A stretch of 64,000 nt of DNA from Stictocephala bisonia (Eukaryota; Arthropoda; Insecta; Hemiptera; Membracidae), in contig JAQJVL010000519.1 in the NCBI GenBank assembly GCA_035578905.1, forward strand, positions 372,001 through 436,000, read 5' to 3'. Below the pieces are notes generated by a model. The model was not told the DNA's origin. It ran no database searches and worked only from the letters and a program-made list of their open reading frames with translations. Of this stretch, positions 1 to 10,739 are shown piece by piece. Position numbers and translations under genes: made by a program. Every line of letters starts with the position of its first letter. Within the stretch, counting starts at the first letter, position 1.

Positions 1-385
1 AATTGAGAATATTTGGTCCATGGTTGATCTTTCCTTCATAAAACTGGCTTGGTGATCCCCGATAATCTCCTCTGCGTAAGGTTTAAGTCTATTAAGAATT
101 ACTTTTGACAAAAGTTTGTACGATGTATCCAACAAGGAGATGCCTCTGTAGTTAGTGCAATCCAGTTTGTCACCTTTTTTGTGTAGTGGTACAATTACTG
201 TTTCAGTCCAATCTTTAGGGATTACTTCCCATTTCCAAATACGGATTATCAGTTTATACAGATATTCTGTCACTTCTGTGCTTCCATGTTTTAAAAATTC
301 CACTGGTATTCCATCTTCCAGGTGCTTGTAGTCTTGTAGTCTGTTATAAAAAGTTATTTATTGTATAGTTGACCCACTCTCCTTT
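1..385 (-). mobile_element. LINE reverse transcriptase fragment, cut by the window edge
   Basis: Read on the minus strand this stretch encodes an RT finger/palm segment with recognisable blocks: an IPKDW-type block, VPLHKKGDK, then NYRGISLLD followed by a leucine-rich block, and a terminal STMDQIF. The NYRGISLL form is that of the insect LINEs whose host annotations are often called 'craniofacial development protein 2-like'. The frame is interrupted near 345, so this is a remnant. It abuts, in opposite orientation, a different LINE that starts near 388. The fragment at 54110-54680 looks like the C-terminal end of the same type of element. Family assignment is by motif only. Confidence 0.8.
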
Positions 386-575
386 TGAATAAATAAATGT
401 CTTTTAGAATGTAAGTTTCCAGAAACACTGAAAATATCTAGAGTAGTACCGGTTTACAAAAAAGACAAAAAAGATTGTCCGGCTAATTATAGGCCTATCT
501 ATAACTCCTGTTTTCTCACAAATCTTTGAAACTATAATATATAAGGAAGTTAGTTTTTATTTAGATACTATCATT

Positions 576-805
576 GGATCATTGGAGCGGCCGTCGATAA
601 GGGGCTAAGGCGTTGCTTGCCACGCTGCCGGTCCGAGTTCGATTCCTGGTGTGATCACAAATAGATTTTGCCCTGCCCGGCAATAGATAGATTTGCGTGG
701 TTCGGAAGTCACGTAAAGCCGTTGGTCCCCAGGTTGTGTTAGAGAGGGCTCCTTAGCCCTAACTTCGCCTGGTAAAATAAGACGAACTTTAACTTTTTTA
801 AATTT
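576..805 (+). mobile_element. tRNA-derived SINE with LINE-like 3' tail
   Basis: A 230-bp insertion inside the LINE. The head carries a good RNA polymerase III box B (GGTCCGAGTTCGATTCC, about 629-645) about 45 bp from a degenerate box-A-like start. The 3' part carries a perfect 6-bp stem AGGGCT(745-750)/AGCCCT(755-760) followed by AACTTCGCCT, a tail also found at 7964-7979 and 12427-12442. A 7-bp duplication TATCATT flanks it (569-575 and 806-812). Removing the SINE plus one duplication restores the LINE frame (LDTIISNKQFGF). The head/tail arrangement suggests a SINE mobilised by the LINE that owns this tail. Confidence 0.85.
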
Positions 806-2370
806 TATCATTAGCAATAAGCAGTTTGGATTTAGAAAGGGACAGTCAACCACTGAAGCTATAGTGTGCTCAGTAAGTAGGGTTCTTAGAGTGTTTGAGG
901 ATAAGGGTTTCACTCAGGCTACATTCTGTGATCTGAGCAAGGACTTTGACTGTGTTGACCATTCTATTCTCTTAAGAGGGCTCTAAACCCCCGCGCTGAG
1001 AAGCGTAAAAACTGCTTTGCGCGGTCCAAGATACTGCCCTTATTTACTGTCGTAAAATTATAAATGAAACATCTATTTAAATATAAAGACATTTTTGACT
1101 CAAATCGCTTTTTAGAATTTTCGAATTCTCCTTCATTTCGATTTTATAGGTTATTGAAGTTACCCAATATTCAAACTAGTGCCAAAATGAAACTAGAGCT
1201 GTTATCGAAATTTTAAAAAGCGATTTTAGTCAGAAATGTATCTGGTTTCAATTTAGTTTTGGTTTCAGATCGATATCTTTAAATCTGTAGCCGCAATGTT
1301 GGACCACGCAAATGCCTGCATGTTAATTTATTGCCAAAATATGCGGTGATTCGTGAGATCCAAGTGGCGAAACCTCGAACTTCTTAGTCGCGGATGGATT
1401 TTACTACTTCATTCATAAAAACCTTCCTTCATTTAATTTAACATCGATGGATGCAATGTATGCCTACGATGACTGATATCAGTATTATTTTACAGACTGA
1501 TTACTTAGAGTTAGTCTAATTACTTTTGAATGGCTTATTTCGTTTAAAATAAAATGTGCGTTCCCATGTGGTTCCTGATATAATCTAACTACAAAGTAAA
1601 GCATAACATTTTTATTCGTAATGACAGTGCACAATATTTACTATATCATGAAAAATACTGTAATAATCATCTATATACAACATTTTTATGAAATAAATCA
1701 TTTAAACTACATTAACGAATGCGTACAGTTAAAATATTAATTCAATAATTCAATAATAATGGTAGAAAAAATGCTAGGTCATTTATTTGTAATTTTATAA
1801 GAAGGTAACTTTGAAGCAAATATTTTACCTGAACGATAACAAGGACAGAAAAATATGACAGCCGGGGGACGGGGCGGGGCGGAGCGGCAATCCTTTTGTG
1901 AACTTGAAGTCATGGGGCGAGGTAGTGTTTAGGAACCTCGTACTGATGTATTCCGTTGAACAGCCAATGAGAAGACTTAGGACGGTAAAAACTTGACATA
2001 AGTGATATTTAAACATTGTGAGAGTGATATTTAAACATTCTTTTTACTGTTGTACATTAGATGTATTTCGGAACAGTCTTTACTTATAAAACACCAATAA
2101 TACAATTATTAACAAATATATAAAACAGTGATCCAAATATTTAAATTTGTAACGATTTATTTATAACATATTTTCCCTTTCTAATTTTTATAAAATGATA
2201 GTACCATATTGATAAAGTTATTTCCATGTTATAACTATACTTCATGTAATTATTTATATTTAGCACCAATTGAGCAGGGACAATTTGTTTTTCAATATGC
2301 ATATATAAACACTACACTCACAAATTAAAAACACATTACTGTAGTGTAGTGAGTGTTTTTTTAATATATA

Positions 2371-2640
2371 GTGGGTGGGGGGGGACTCACCCACCCACCT
2401 ACACCGGACAGTGATATTGACCCTCCCATACTCGGACAAAGGTATTGACCCAAATACACTCCGGTAATTTTCCCACCCACCCTACCATAAACGTACTATG
2501 GTATTGAGCCACCTACCCTACCATACACATACAATGGTACTGACCCACCTACACACGGACAGTGGTACTGACGCACCCACCCACCTACACACGGACAGTG
2601 GTATTGACACCCCAACCCACCTACACAAGTACAGTGGTGT
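2371..2640. repeat. Minisatellite, ACGTACAGTGGTATTGACCCACCC-type unit
   Basis: About seven degenerate units of roughly 30-35 bp built from a C-rich block (CCCACCCACC), a TACAC core and GGACAGTGGTATTGA. The same unit occurs at 14711-14816, 36742-36905, 37112-37200, 40129-40245 and 59575-59785. Here it lies inside the TTAA transposon. Confidence 0.85.
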
Positions 2641-4400
2641 TTAAATAAACATTGTTTAAACGAAGAGAATTAATAAAATACTAATTTAAAAAAGTTTTTT
2701 AATTAGCATATTATTTAGTTAAAAATAATTGTAAAAACCGTACAATAATTATTAATCAAACTACAGTTTAATTGACAGTTGGATATATTATTCTACTTTA
2801 ACATCAAAATATTTTTGTATGGTTCATTTAGCATTATTTTGTTTTATTCTTCAATTGACTGTACAAAATACATTGTTATTTTTAAATGTTTGGCATTTTA
2901 TTGAATAATAAACCACGTAAAGCAAATTGTTAGGGTGCTAAATACTTGTTACAGCTATTTAGTAAAATACATTATTTATAGTTGTCCTCAGTTCTTTAAG
3001 CGTACCTAGCCCCACTTTTATATCAAACTCTTCAATTGTTGGGTATAATAAGTGTGGTATATGAATCAATTTTAAATTTCAAACGTTTTAGGAGTCAAAT
3101 TTTGTCAAAACCCGTGATTTTACAGTAAGCTTTGATTAGAAGATCAATAATTTAGTAGCCCTCCTTATTTTCCGTGGAGCGTAAAAACTGCTTTGCGCGG
3201 TACTACAAACTACTTTACTCATATAAAAAACTGAGACCAAAGTACTGTGTGAATTGCTGAGGTCAAACTGTTAGACTAAGTAAGTCTAAACTACCCCGAA
3301 CATACATGTTTATGAGGCCAAACTACTGTCAGGCAGGTGAGCCCAATCTGCTTTGAACGTCTAAAGTTATATGTTCGAAATTTATATATGCTCACAGCAG
3401 TTTCTCTGTTTTAAATTGTTGGTTATTTTTAACAGTCGTGTTTAAAAAAATCGTCATATTTAGTAATTTGTGTATGCCTAATTGAATCATATTAAATTTA
3501 TCACTTCTAAAATACTGTGAAATATTTATCAGTAAAACTAAAATCTTTGAAAAGTAATTGTGTAAGAACTGTTGTCGAAGTAAAATAATTGCTTTTCTCA
3601 TGGCAATGGGAAAATTGAGCAAGATTATAATATATTATTTTAATTATAATTGATATCATTCATACGGTTCGCTTCGGTTTTCGTCTCTGTCCGCGAAAAT
3701 CTTTGTTGTAACAAAATGTTCGCTTTTTGAAACCAAATTGTCCCCGTAGTGTCATTTTCCGTATTGTAGTAATTCATTCAGCATACTTCAGAAGCAAATA
3801 AAAAAAGTGGCCACATTTCAATTATTTTTTTTATGTTTGGAAATTAGTGTGTTATGTTGTAACTGCCATAAAACTATGATAGTTTATGTGAAATCATTTT
3901 TTATTTTATTAAAAATAATTAATAAACCGTACAAAACTATAAAACGTAAAATAAATAGACAGTTGGTATTTTTTACCATTACTTTTTAACGTGATTTATT
4001 AGTTTTCAGTAAAGCGTATCCTTTAATGCTTTAAGCGTATGTTGTTTTAATCTTTAACTGAACATAAAAAGATACGAAATAGAAATTTATTTGCCAATTA
4101 ATGCCTTTTATTAAATATTTAACCACATAAAAACCAATATTTAGATCACAATCCAAGAGCTTTAAGAAATATTTACAAAAACCATTCTTTGTAACGTAAT
4201 TTACTTAGTTTTTAGTAAAGCGTATCTTTATGTTTATAAATCAAACTCTTCAATTGTAGAATATAAGTATGGTAAGCCTATGCCTAACTATGTTAAATTT
4301 TAACCGCTTTGAGAATAACAAGATTTGAACAAGAATTATGATTTTGGAAAACGTTTCAAGTAGAAATTCAATATTTTAGTAGACCCCCTATTTGATCAGT
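2640..4400. repeat. Diverged internal duplication within the TTAA transposon
   Basis: A block around 3025-3175 (TCAAACTCTTCAATTGT ... TTTAGTAGCCCTCC) reappears at about 4240-4392 (same opening, ending TTTAGTAGACCCCC), and weaker similarity continues upstream (AAACCGTACAA near 2735 and 3925; ACCACGTAAA/ACCACATAAA near 2910 and 4120). This looks like an old direct duplication offset by about 1.2 kb. No coding capacity was recognised. Confidence 0.55.
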
Positions 4401-5757
4401 GAATAAATTGATTTCGCTGTAAAAAGTCTACTTTTCTAAACAAATATTACTTTGGTTTTTTTTTTTGTAAATAAAAACTAATAAAAACTATAGTAAAATA
4501 TTACTATTTTTTATAAAAACAAAATGACATAAAAAAATGTTAAGAAATAAAATACAGCAGCAAAACCGGTACTGACTGGAAAATTGACAACTGTTGAAAA
4601 GAATTGGCCTTTCGGCTCAACATACATTCAGACAGAGAAGGTCGGGCGTGTAGCCACCTGAGGAGACGGCAGACGGGAGGAAGGGGTAATTGGGGTTTCC
4701 GGTTGAAAATACTACGAAAACCTACTATACAGGAAATGATTCTTGGGACTATATTGCACTTCGTCCGGCGGATTAAACTGGACGTAGTTCCAACTTCTAT
4801 CGCCAGTGTCGCATGACTTCTATATTTTCTTTCCCTTTAGAGCCCTCTTAAGTAAATTGACATATTATGGAATTAATAATAATAGTATTAATATATTCAG
4901 GAATTTTCTAGAAAACAAAAAACAAATTGTTTGTGTAGGCAATAATAAATCTAATTTAGTTAATATTAAATTTGGTGTACCTCAAGGTACTGGAGCCCTT
5001 TTCGTTCTTAGTAATGATAAATGATTTACCTGCCTTCTTAAATTCTTTTCCAGTTTTGTATGCAGATGACACCACTTTCTTAAATGTAGGTCCTGATCTT
5101 GATATACGGTACTTCAGACTATGACTGAAAATACACTTTCACAAGCTTCTCCTTGGTTAAAAACAAACGGATTCCTATTGAATAAAAATAAAACACAACA
5201 ACTGCATTTTACATTAAGAGATATGCCTTTTCAATATGAACCAGGCAGTGTTGTTTCTTAGACTTTTGATCGACTCCAAGTTATCCTGGGAACCACACAT
5301 AACTTATGTAACAGGTAGATTTTCTAAAGTTATATATTTAATAAGAAATTTAAAACAACTCATATCCGAACATTATCTAAGATCATCATATTTTGCTTCT
5401 TTTCAAAGTATTGTCTGATATGGTATTCTATTTTGGGGAAATAGTTGTCATGTTCACAAAATATTACTGTTTCAAAAGAAGGTAATAAGAATAATGACTG
5501 ACTCAAACAAACAAGAACACTGTCAGCCATTGTTCATAAAAATACAGTGTTTGACAGTTACAAACGTATATTTATTATGTCTTATTATGTTAGAAATAAT
5601 GAACTAAATTTAGTACTAAGGGAAGATGTAAATAATCATAACACTAGATATAAAAAATGTATTGATGTGCTATTTCAAAGATTATGTAAAACTCAAAATA
5701 GCTATTTGGTTATAGGTATTAAGATGTATAATCACTTGCCATTAGATTTAAGAAAGT

Positions 5758-6541
5758 GGTAATTATGCACTTTCTTGCCACCTCTGAAAATACGATTTCA
5801 TGTTAATATAAAGTGGTGAAAAATGAGTTTATATCTCTTGAGGAGTTTGATTTCATTCGCGGAAAACTCGTTTTTTACCGAAAAATCGAAAAACTAGATT
5901 TTTATCTAATAATGAAAAAAACTAACTTTTTTAAAAATCGTTATTTTTCGACACTTTTTTTTTCATTTCTCGTGTTTTTTTATGCTGAACACAAATATAT
6001 AACTGGTTTTGTAGTAAAATTATTTTTTCAGCTCAAAAAATGCATTTTTGTTGACATAACCTAACTCATCCTAATTGTCTATTTTCTCAACAAAAATTCG
6101 TAATTTGCGTTAAATTCGGGCGTTTGGCCTCCGTGACGACCTGCCGGCCGTCACTCCGGCGGGAATATATGATAATTCGGTTTTTGTGATTAATAGTTGT
6201 ATATAATGATCGCGTAATGGCCGCTAATCACGATCCGCCGCGACAGTAGTTTTTCCGTTATTTCTCGAGAAATATTTGTAATAGACCAAAATAGTTTTCA
6301 AATTTGTATTCGGCGCAAAAAAACACATAAAATAAAAAAAAGATGATTAAAATACCATTTTAATTAACGGAAATATGACAAAAATACTAAAAGTTGTGAC
6401 ATTGGTTTTTTCGAATTTTTCGGTAAAATACGTTATTTCCGCGGAATAAAAAGCATATCTCGTGAAAATACAGCCAATTCTAGACCCATTTCAAGCAAAA
6501 TGTTCCAAATTTGTTTGGTGGCAAGAAATTGCATAATTACC
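5758..6541. mobile_element. MITE with 25-bp terminal inverted repeats inside LINE
   Basis: The left end GGTAATTATGCACTTTCTTG (5758 on) continues GCCACC to 5782; the right end 6517-6541 is its reverse complement with one mismatch over 25 bp. The 784-bp body has no credible gene. It interrupts the LINE at the C-terminal LDLRK block. A clear target duplication was not found, so the superfamily is unassigned. Confidence 0.7.
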
Positions 6542-6948
6542 TTTTTGAGGTACAGTCAATTAACATAGTTTAATTTAGTTATGATTTGTATATTAAAATA
6601 GTTTTTGTTTTAAATGTATTTTAACATTGTAAATACTTTCTTGACGTTGTCTACTACTGAACAGTTTTGACAGCAAAATTAAATTTATTCATAGACAAAA
6701 GTAAAAACACCACACCAATACTACCACAATGAAATTTTAACCCTCGTCCTGCTGCCACGCTAGCAAAATTTAAAATCTCTCTCCCCCGAAGCTAACTTCA
6801 CACTTGCCAACGAAGGAACAGTGCATAGTATGTGACTGTACTAACTCAGCCAGGTTGCGCGCACCACTCTCCTTGGTTGAGTGCTGACCCAGCCGCAGGA
6901 TATGTGTTAAAGAATATTTTATAGATAGACCTACTGCCAAAATACTGG
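6542..6948. other. End of LINE 3' UTR and intron of the RAP-like gene
   Basis: 6542-6690 reads as LINE 3' UTR (TTGACGTTGTC ... TTTGACAGC). 6691-6948 is non-coding and presumably belongs to the first intron of the minus-strand RAP-like gene. No exon or repeat was recognised in it. Confidence 0.5.
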
Positions 6949-6996
6949 TTAGAACTGTAAACTTATAGGTAAATCCAGTAACAAAAAAACACTTAC

Positions 6997-7200
6997 CACA
7001 CGAGCTTTAGTCCAAAGTAGATTAAGCTTAGCCATTCTAAAGGGCTTTTCCAATGTTCTAACATTTACTTCTGGTTCATATAAAATACTAGATTTGCCAA
7101 AATTAGTATTTGCTTCCTTGGAATACTTATTTTCAGCTTTAACTAATATGGGCATAATACACAGCATAATATTAATAATATATAATCCAATTGATTTCAT
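6997..7200 (-). CDS. LRPAP1: Exon 1 of alpha-2-macroglobulin receptor-associated protein (RAP)-like gene
   Basis: The minus-strand ATG at 7200 opens 68 codons that stop at a consensus splice donor (GTG|GTAAGT, 6996-6991) in phase 0. Residues 1-21 form a hydrophobic signal peptide (MKSIGLYIINIMLC...), followed by AENKYSKEAN and, at residues 53-67, PFRMAKLNLLWTKAR. The KYS-E-N start of the mature chain and the FRMxKLNxLWxKA block are the hallmark of RAP (LRPAP1), the ER chaperone that escorts LDL-receptor family proteins. The family's downstream D1-D3 helices and the C-terminal ER-retention signal are not in the window; they should lie left of position 1, which makes the LINE and its insertions (388-6690) intronic. 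No TATA box is obvious upstream. Identification rests on this one exon. Confidence 0.72.
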
Positions 7201-7545
7201 TTTGCAACCAGATCAGTCACTTCACTTCATATAAAGTTAAGTAAGCTTGTAGTCGGTTTCTGTTTCTGATATCAGCTTAGATACATTAGGGCTAGACTAA
7301 ACAAAGATCATCTACGTTTTTTTTAGATATGTTTATGAGGTTAGGGTAATCAAGATATTTCAACCATAGACCTTCTGGTAAAATAGAAGGTCTATACTTA
7401 ATGCTTCGACTTCCTTCTTTACTTTTTAGTTTTTTTGTAGGCTACAAAACTGTACATGCCGCCGTGAAAAGTGTAATCACAGTATAAAAAACCCTATATT
7501 TTTTTTTTTCAATGACAAAACATTTTATTTTATCTTAAAAAGAAG
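7201..7545. promoter_or_regulatory. Upstream region of the RAP-like gene with an 11-bp perfect hairpin
   Basis: No gene is seen here. It is the presumed promoter/5' UTR side of the minus-strand RAP-like exon. It contains a perfect inverted repeat ATAGACCTTCT (7366-7376)/AGAAGGTCTAT (7385-7395) with an 8-base loop, of unknown role. Confidence 0.35.
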
Positions 7546-7559
7546 CCTGATGCCACACT

Positions 7560-8105
7560 AAGTCAAAAGCTTAATTTATGTCAAGAAAAGCTACCGAACA
7601 GTACTTTCCAGTCTCTAAACCCTGGCTTATAACATTCCCAATCCTTAGTATCTGTTCTTGGGTTGAATGACATTGACGGAATCCAAACTGGTGGTGTCGT
7701 CGTATAATGTCAATTTCATCAATCATAGGCTTCATCCTTTCAAGCAAAAGTTTCTCAAAGACCTTAGACATCAAAGGAAGAAGGCTGATTGGCCGATATG
7801 ATGTAGTCATGAGCTGGCTTGCCAGGTTTTTGTATTATACCTATGTTCACCACTTTCCATTGAGAGAGGTAGTACTCCAATTTTAAAACTGCGTTAAAGA
7901 CATTGATAGTCTTTAAGTGTTAAGTGTTTAAGCGTTAAAGACACTTGAGGTTAAGTGGTAGAGAGGACTCTATAGTCCTAACTTCGCCTCCAATAAAGCC
8001 ATTTTTCATTTCATTTCATAGTCCTAGCAATATGAAAGCCTTTCTAGATAGTTCCTTGAAAATTCTACCTGTCATCAAGTCATCTTATGGACTAATTTCA
8101 TTAAA
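7560..8105 (-). mobile_element. Jockey-clade LINE reverse transcriptase fragment
   Basis: Minus-strand RT remnant with, in order, DDLMTGRIFKELSRKA, INVFNAVLKLEYYLSQWK, IQKPGKPAHDY, SYRPISLLPLMSKVFEKLLL, HHQFGFRQCHST and YCSVAFLDI. The KPGKP and SYRPISLLP blocks are typical of jockey-clade ORF2. The frame is broken near 7810. It is interrupted by a 104-bp plus-strand insertion at 7914-8017; without it, the text reads through from the KAFILL block into INVFNAV. Endonuclease and the catalytic YADD block are missing. Confidence 0.85.
7914..8017 (+). mobile_element. Very short (104 bp) retroposed 3' end with tail hairpin
   Basis: Flanked by near-identical 8-bp sequences ATAGTCTT (7906-7913) and ATAGTCCT (8018-8025). 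It carries the stem AGGACT(7964-7969)/AGTCCT(7974-7979), then AACTTCGCCTC and a CATTTCATTTCA tail. It matches the 3' ends of the SINE at 576-805 and the LINE piece at 11780-12487 and is best read as an extreme 5'-truncated copy. Confidence 0.7.
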
Positions 8106-10739
8106 TATGACGTTTTATACTTCACAGAAGGCATAAAACTATATATTGGAAAGCTCAATTGAGTCGGAGAGTGTAAGTATTTCAGAATGTCGTCATTTCC
8201 GATCAGAGAATTTTGATGCAATTTGAAAACACAACGACAGTGTTCAGTAAATGCACTAGGCTTTTCTTTGTTAGATTCCTACATCTGAGATTTGCATATC
8301 TCAGAACCTTAAGTGATTGACGTTAAATTGTTTACTGTAGCTGTTTGGAGTAGAGTTTTTACTTGATTTTTATATAACTGTTTAGACAAGAAGAGTGCCT
8401 TTGGAAAATTACCTCGAAAAATTATCATTAATAAAAACGTGATTCTGCTTTTAAAATCCTTATTGAAAAGATAACAGATTGGCCCTCTATCTAACAAACA
8501 TACTATAACAGGGAAGATAAACCCTTTGATAAGTAAATATCTTTGGGAAATGAATAAAATAAAGACTAGTTTAGTGGAAAGGGTGCAAACGAAGCATATC
8601 AGCCTAAATTATCTTAATATGATCAGTTGTAGTTCTTAGCGGATCAAGAGGCACCTTCAGAGACAGAATTTTACATCAGACTGACACGCTAAAATAACCG
8701 TATGTAGGTGATTAATGTGTTAAGTTAAAATTGACAGTCAAAAATGATCAGTCCAAAATGACCGTGTGTTGCCCACTTAAGTCTATTCATTCTGACTCGA
8801 AACTAGTGTGAACTGACTCGAGTAAGTACGAGTACTTTCTGGACTCGAGTTCGGCAAGTACTTTGTACTCGACTCGTCTCGTTGTCTGTCGTTAGTCGTC
8901 GTTCGTTACCAAACTACCAAAGATTATTGATAATGTTTGGGGTCAAGGTCGGTTTATAGAACCTTACTGCCCTTCCCGTTATTTGCTGATAACTATATCT
9001 GAATACTCCTTACTATTAAAAAATTATACATATTTCATTTAGCTAATAAACTTTACTGATTTTCTATCTTCATTCACCTAGTATGGAACATAACCTCAAT
9101 TAATACTTTTTATTCCTAATTAATGTTAGTTAGTTTTTTATGGAGAGGCATTTCCTTATAGTCTAGTTACAAATTTGCATAACTGGATTATCCGCTGAAA
9201 AATTTATCTTTACACCTGACACTGTATCCATGAAAGATATTGGTAAGTTAACTGCAATAATATTTATTTTAGCTTAAATTTATTTTTTCCTTGGAAATGT
9301 TAGCAAAAACCATCAGAAGTGATGTGATAGAATTATTTTTCAAGCTGGTGGAAATCAATATGTTATTTTTATTTACAAAGTTAATAGGAATTTGGACAAA
9401 CAAAGAAAAGCAGCAAATTAGCAAGAAAGTTCTAATTTGTAAGTAGCCTATTAATTTATTTATATACTCATTGGTAACCCATTTTTTTTTTATTTACAAA
9501 TAGATGACAAACTTAATCAACTATCACACACATTTTGAATATCATGTAGACTTATTAGGTATTTCCATCAAACATAAGGTGTCAACCTTCCAGTAAATAT
9601 TGGAAAGAGCACATCCTGTTTATTCAAGTTTTTTTCTCTCAAAACAATAAAAAAATTTACCAATTTTTAAAGGACAACTTATTTTTTGGGGAAAAGATTA
9701 TTACTTTGAAAAAATAAAATTTACTAAGAGAAATATTTTGTTTTACTAAAATAATGCTTTTTAGGTAATTACTCAAATAGTACAGAATTTCTTCCTAATC
9801 AAGAATGAGTGTTAGCACTGGAAAAGTGCCTGATTGGATATGGTTATGTTTTATATGTTCAACTCTTAGGCTGCCCTACAAGAATATATTGTTGTTATTA
9901 TTTTTACTGAAAACTGCTTCACAACAATACATTGTTGCACAGAGTTTTTCCCAAAACTGCTTTGCAACGATATATCGTTGCGTAATTAATTCATAACGCT
10001 GTTATTTTTTGGGTTATCCTTGTGAAATTTGCTTAAATATTAACACAGATAAATACTTTAATTTCATATTAGTTTCAATACCTAATTACGTATGTTATTT
10101 ACACTATACATCTTTGGAAAATGCCAATCTCATCAGCTGACCCCCCTGGTGTCTGACGTCTGCCGTGTTATTGTCCAGCGGCTGTAATTCTCATTACGTT
10201 ATGTTTATTATGTGATGTTATTTCTTCGAGTTTATTGTTCAACATGAGTGGACATAAATCACCAGTTAGTGAAAAGATCACACACAGTGTGTGTGTTAGA
10301 TGTGGACTTGGAGTTCACCCAGAGTGCCTCATCCACAATACTTGTCAGTGATTTTGTGTAAAAATACTTGTGTATACATTGTAAATATTTTTTAATTTTC
10401 TTTTTATTCTTAAAACATAATTATTTTTAATGTTCAATGAACTCAATAGTAAAGATAGGGTGGGTTTTTTTTAACTTCGCTCGAACATCAATGCCAAGAA
10501 TTTATAGTCAATAGTAATTTATTTACATGTAAATTTGTATATATAGAATCATAACAAATATTATGTATGCATTGTCAGATAGCCTACAAATAAACATATA
10601 GCTGAAAAAGTACAATCGAAGAATATCTTAATATACCACATTAAATATCTTTGAAAATGATATATTTAAACATTTTCAAGAAAAATTACTCTTCCTCTAC
10701 AGCACTGTTGCCCATTATATGTCAATTTTGAAAATTAAG
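8106..10739. other. Unassigned AT-rich DNA
   Basis: No exon or complete element was recognised in 2.6 kb. Small points: a cluster of degenerate ACTCGAG/ACTCG motifs at about 8800-8890, short palindromes ACAACAATACATTGTTG and CAACGATATATCGTTG near 9920-9985, and a tiny frame at about 10244-10352 with a CxxC...HxxC pattern that is too short to call. The last few hundred bases may include the 3' UTR of the LINE starting at 10740. Confidence 0.4.

Larger units (their letters stand above)
976..4847. mobile_element. 3.9-kb TTAA-flanked DNA transposon (piggyBac-like), non-autonomous
   Basis: Perfect 12-bp terminal inverted repeats GAGGGCTCTAAA (976-987) and TTTAGAGCCCTC (4836-4847) are flanked directly by TTAA at 972-975 and 4848-4851. 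Excision leaving one TTAA rejoins the host LINE frame as ILLSKLTYYGI, so both ends are exact. TTAA duplication is typical of piggyBac and also seen in some Kolobok elements; the terminal bases do not settle which. No frame longer than about 85 codons and no transposase motif was seen inside. The interior contains a minisatellite (2371-2640), a GC-rich patch near 1863-1890, a diverged internal duplication and two copies of GCGTAAAAACTGCTTTGCGC (1003 and 3179). Confidence 0.9.
388..6690 (+). mobile_element. Decayed LINE (CR1/jockey group) split by three nested insertions
   Basis: Plus-strand ORF2 remnant in four blocks: 388-575 (RT start, VVPVYKKDKKD and NYRPISITP), 813-975 (QFGFRKGQST, then CDLSKDFDCVD), 4848-5757 (YYGI, GVPQGT, YADDTTFLN, then the thumb region up to LPLDLRKW) and 6542 to about 6690 (3' UTR). 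Between them sit a SINE, a TTAA transposon and a MITE. When the SINE and the TTAA element are removed with one copy of each target duplication, the reading frame closes across both junctions. Several frameshifts and stops after 5010 show the copy is dead. It resembles the intact LINE at 40749-46095 (same RT block order and a similar TTGTC...GACA 3' end) but is diverged. The upstream endonuclease and ORF1 are absent (5' truncation). Confidence 0.85.

Noticed and set aside
620..660. Functional tRNA gene
   Set aside because: Box B is good but the cloverleaf does not close and the sequence continues into a SINE body with target duplications.
10244..10352. MSGHKSPVSEK...CVRCGLGVHPEC, possible PHD-like zinc finger
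   Set aside because: Only 35 codons with one CxxC and one HxxC; too short to separate from chance and no neighbouring exon signals.
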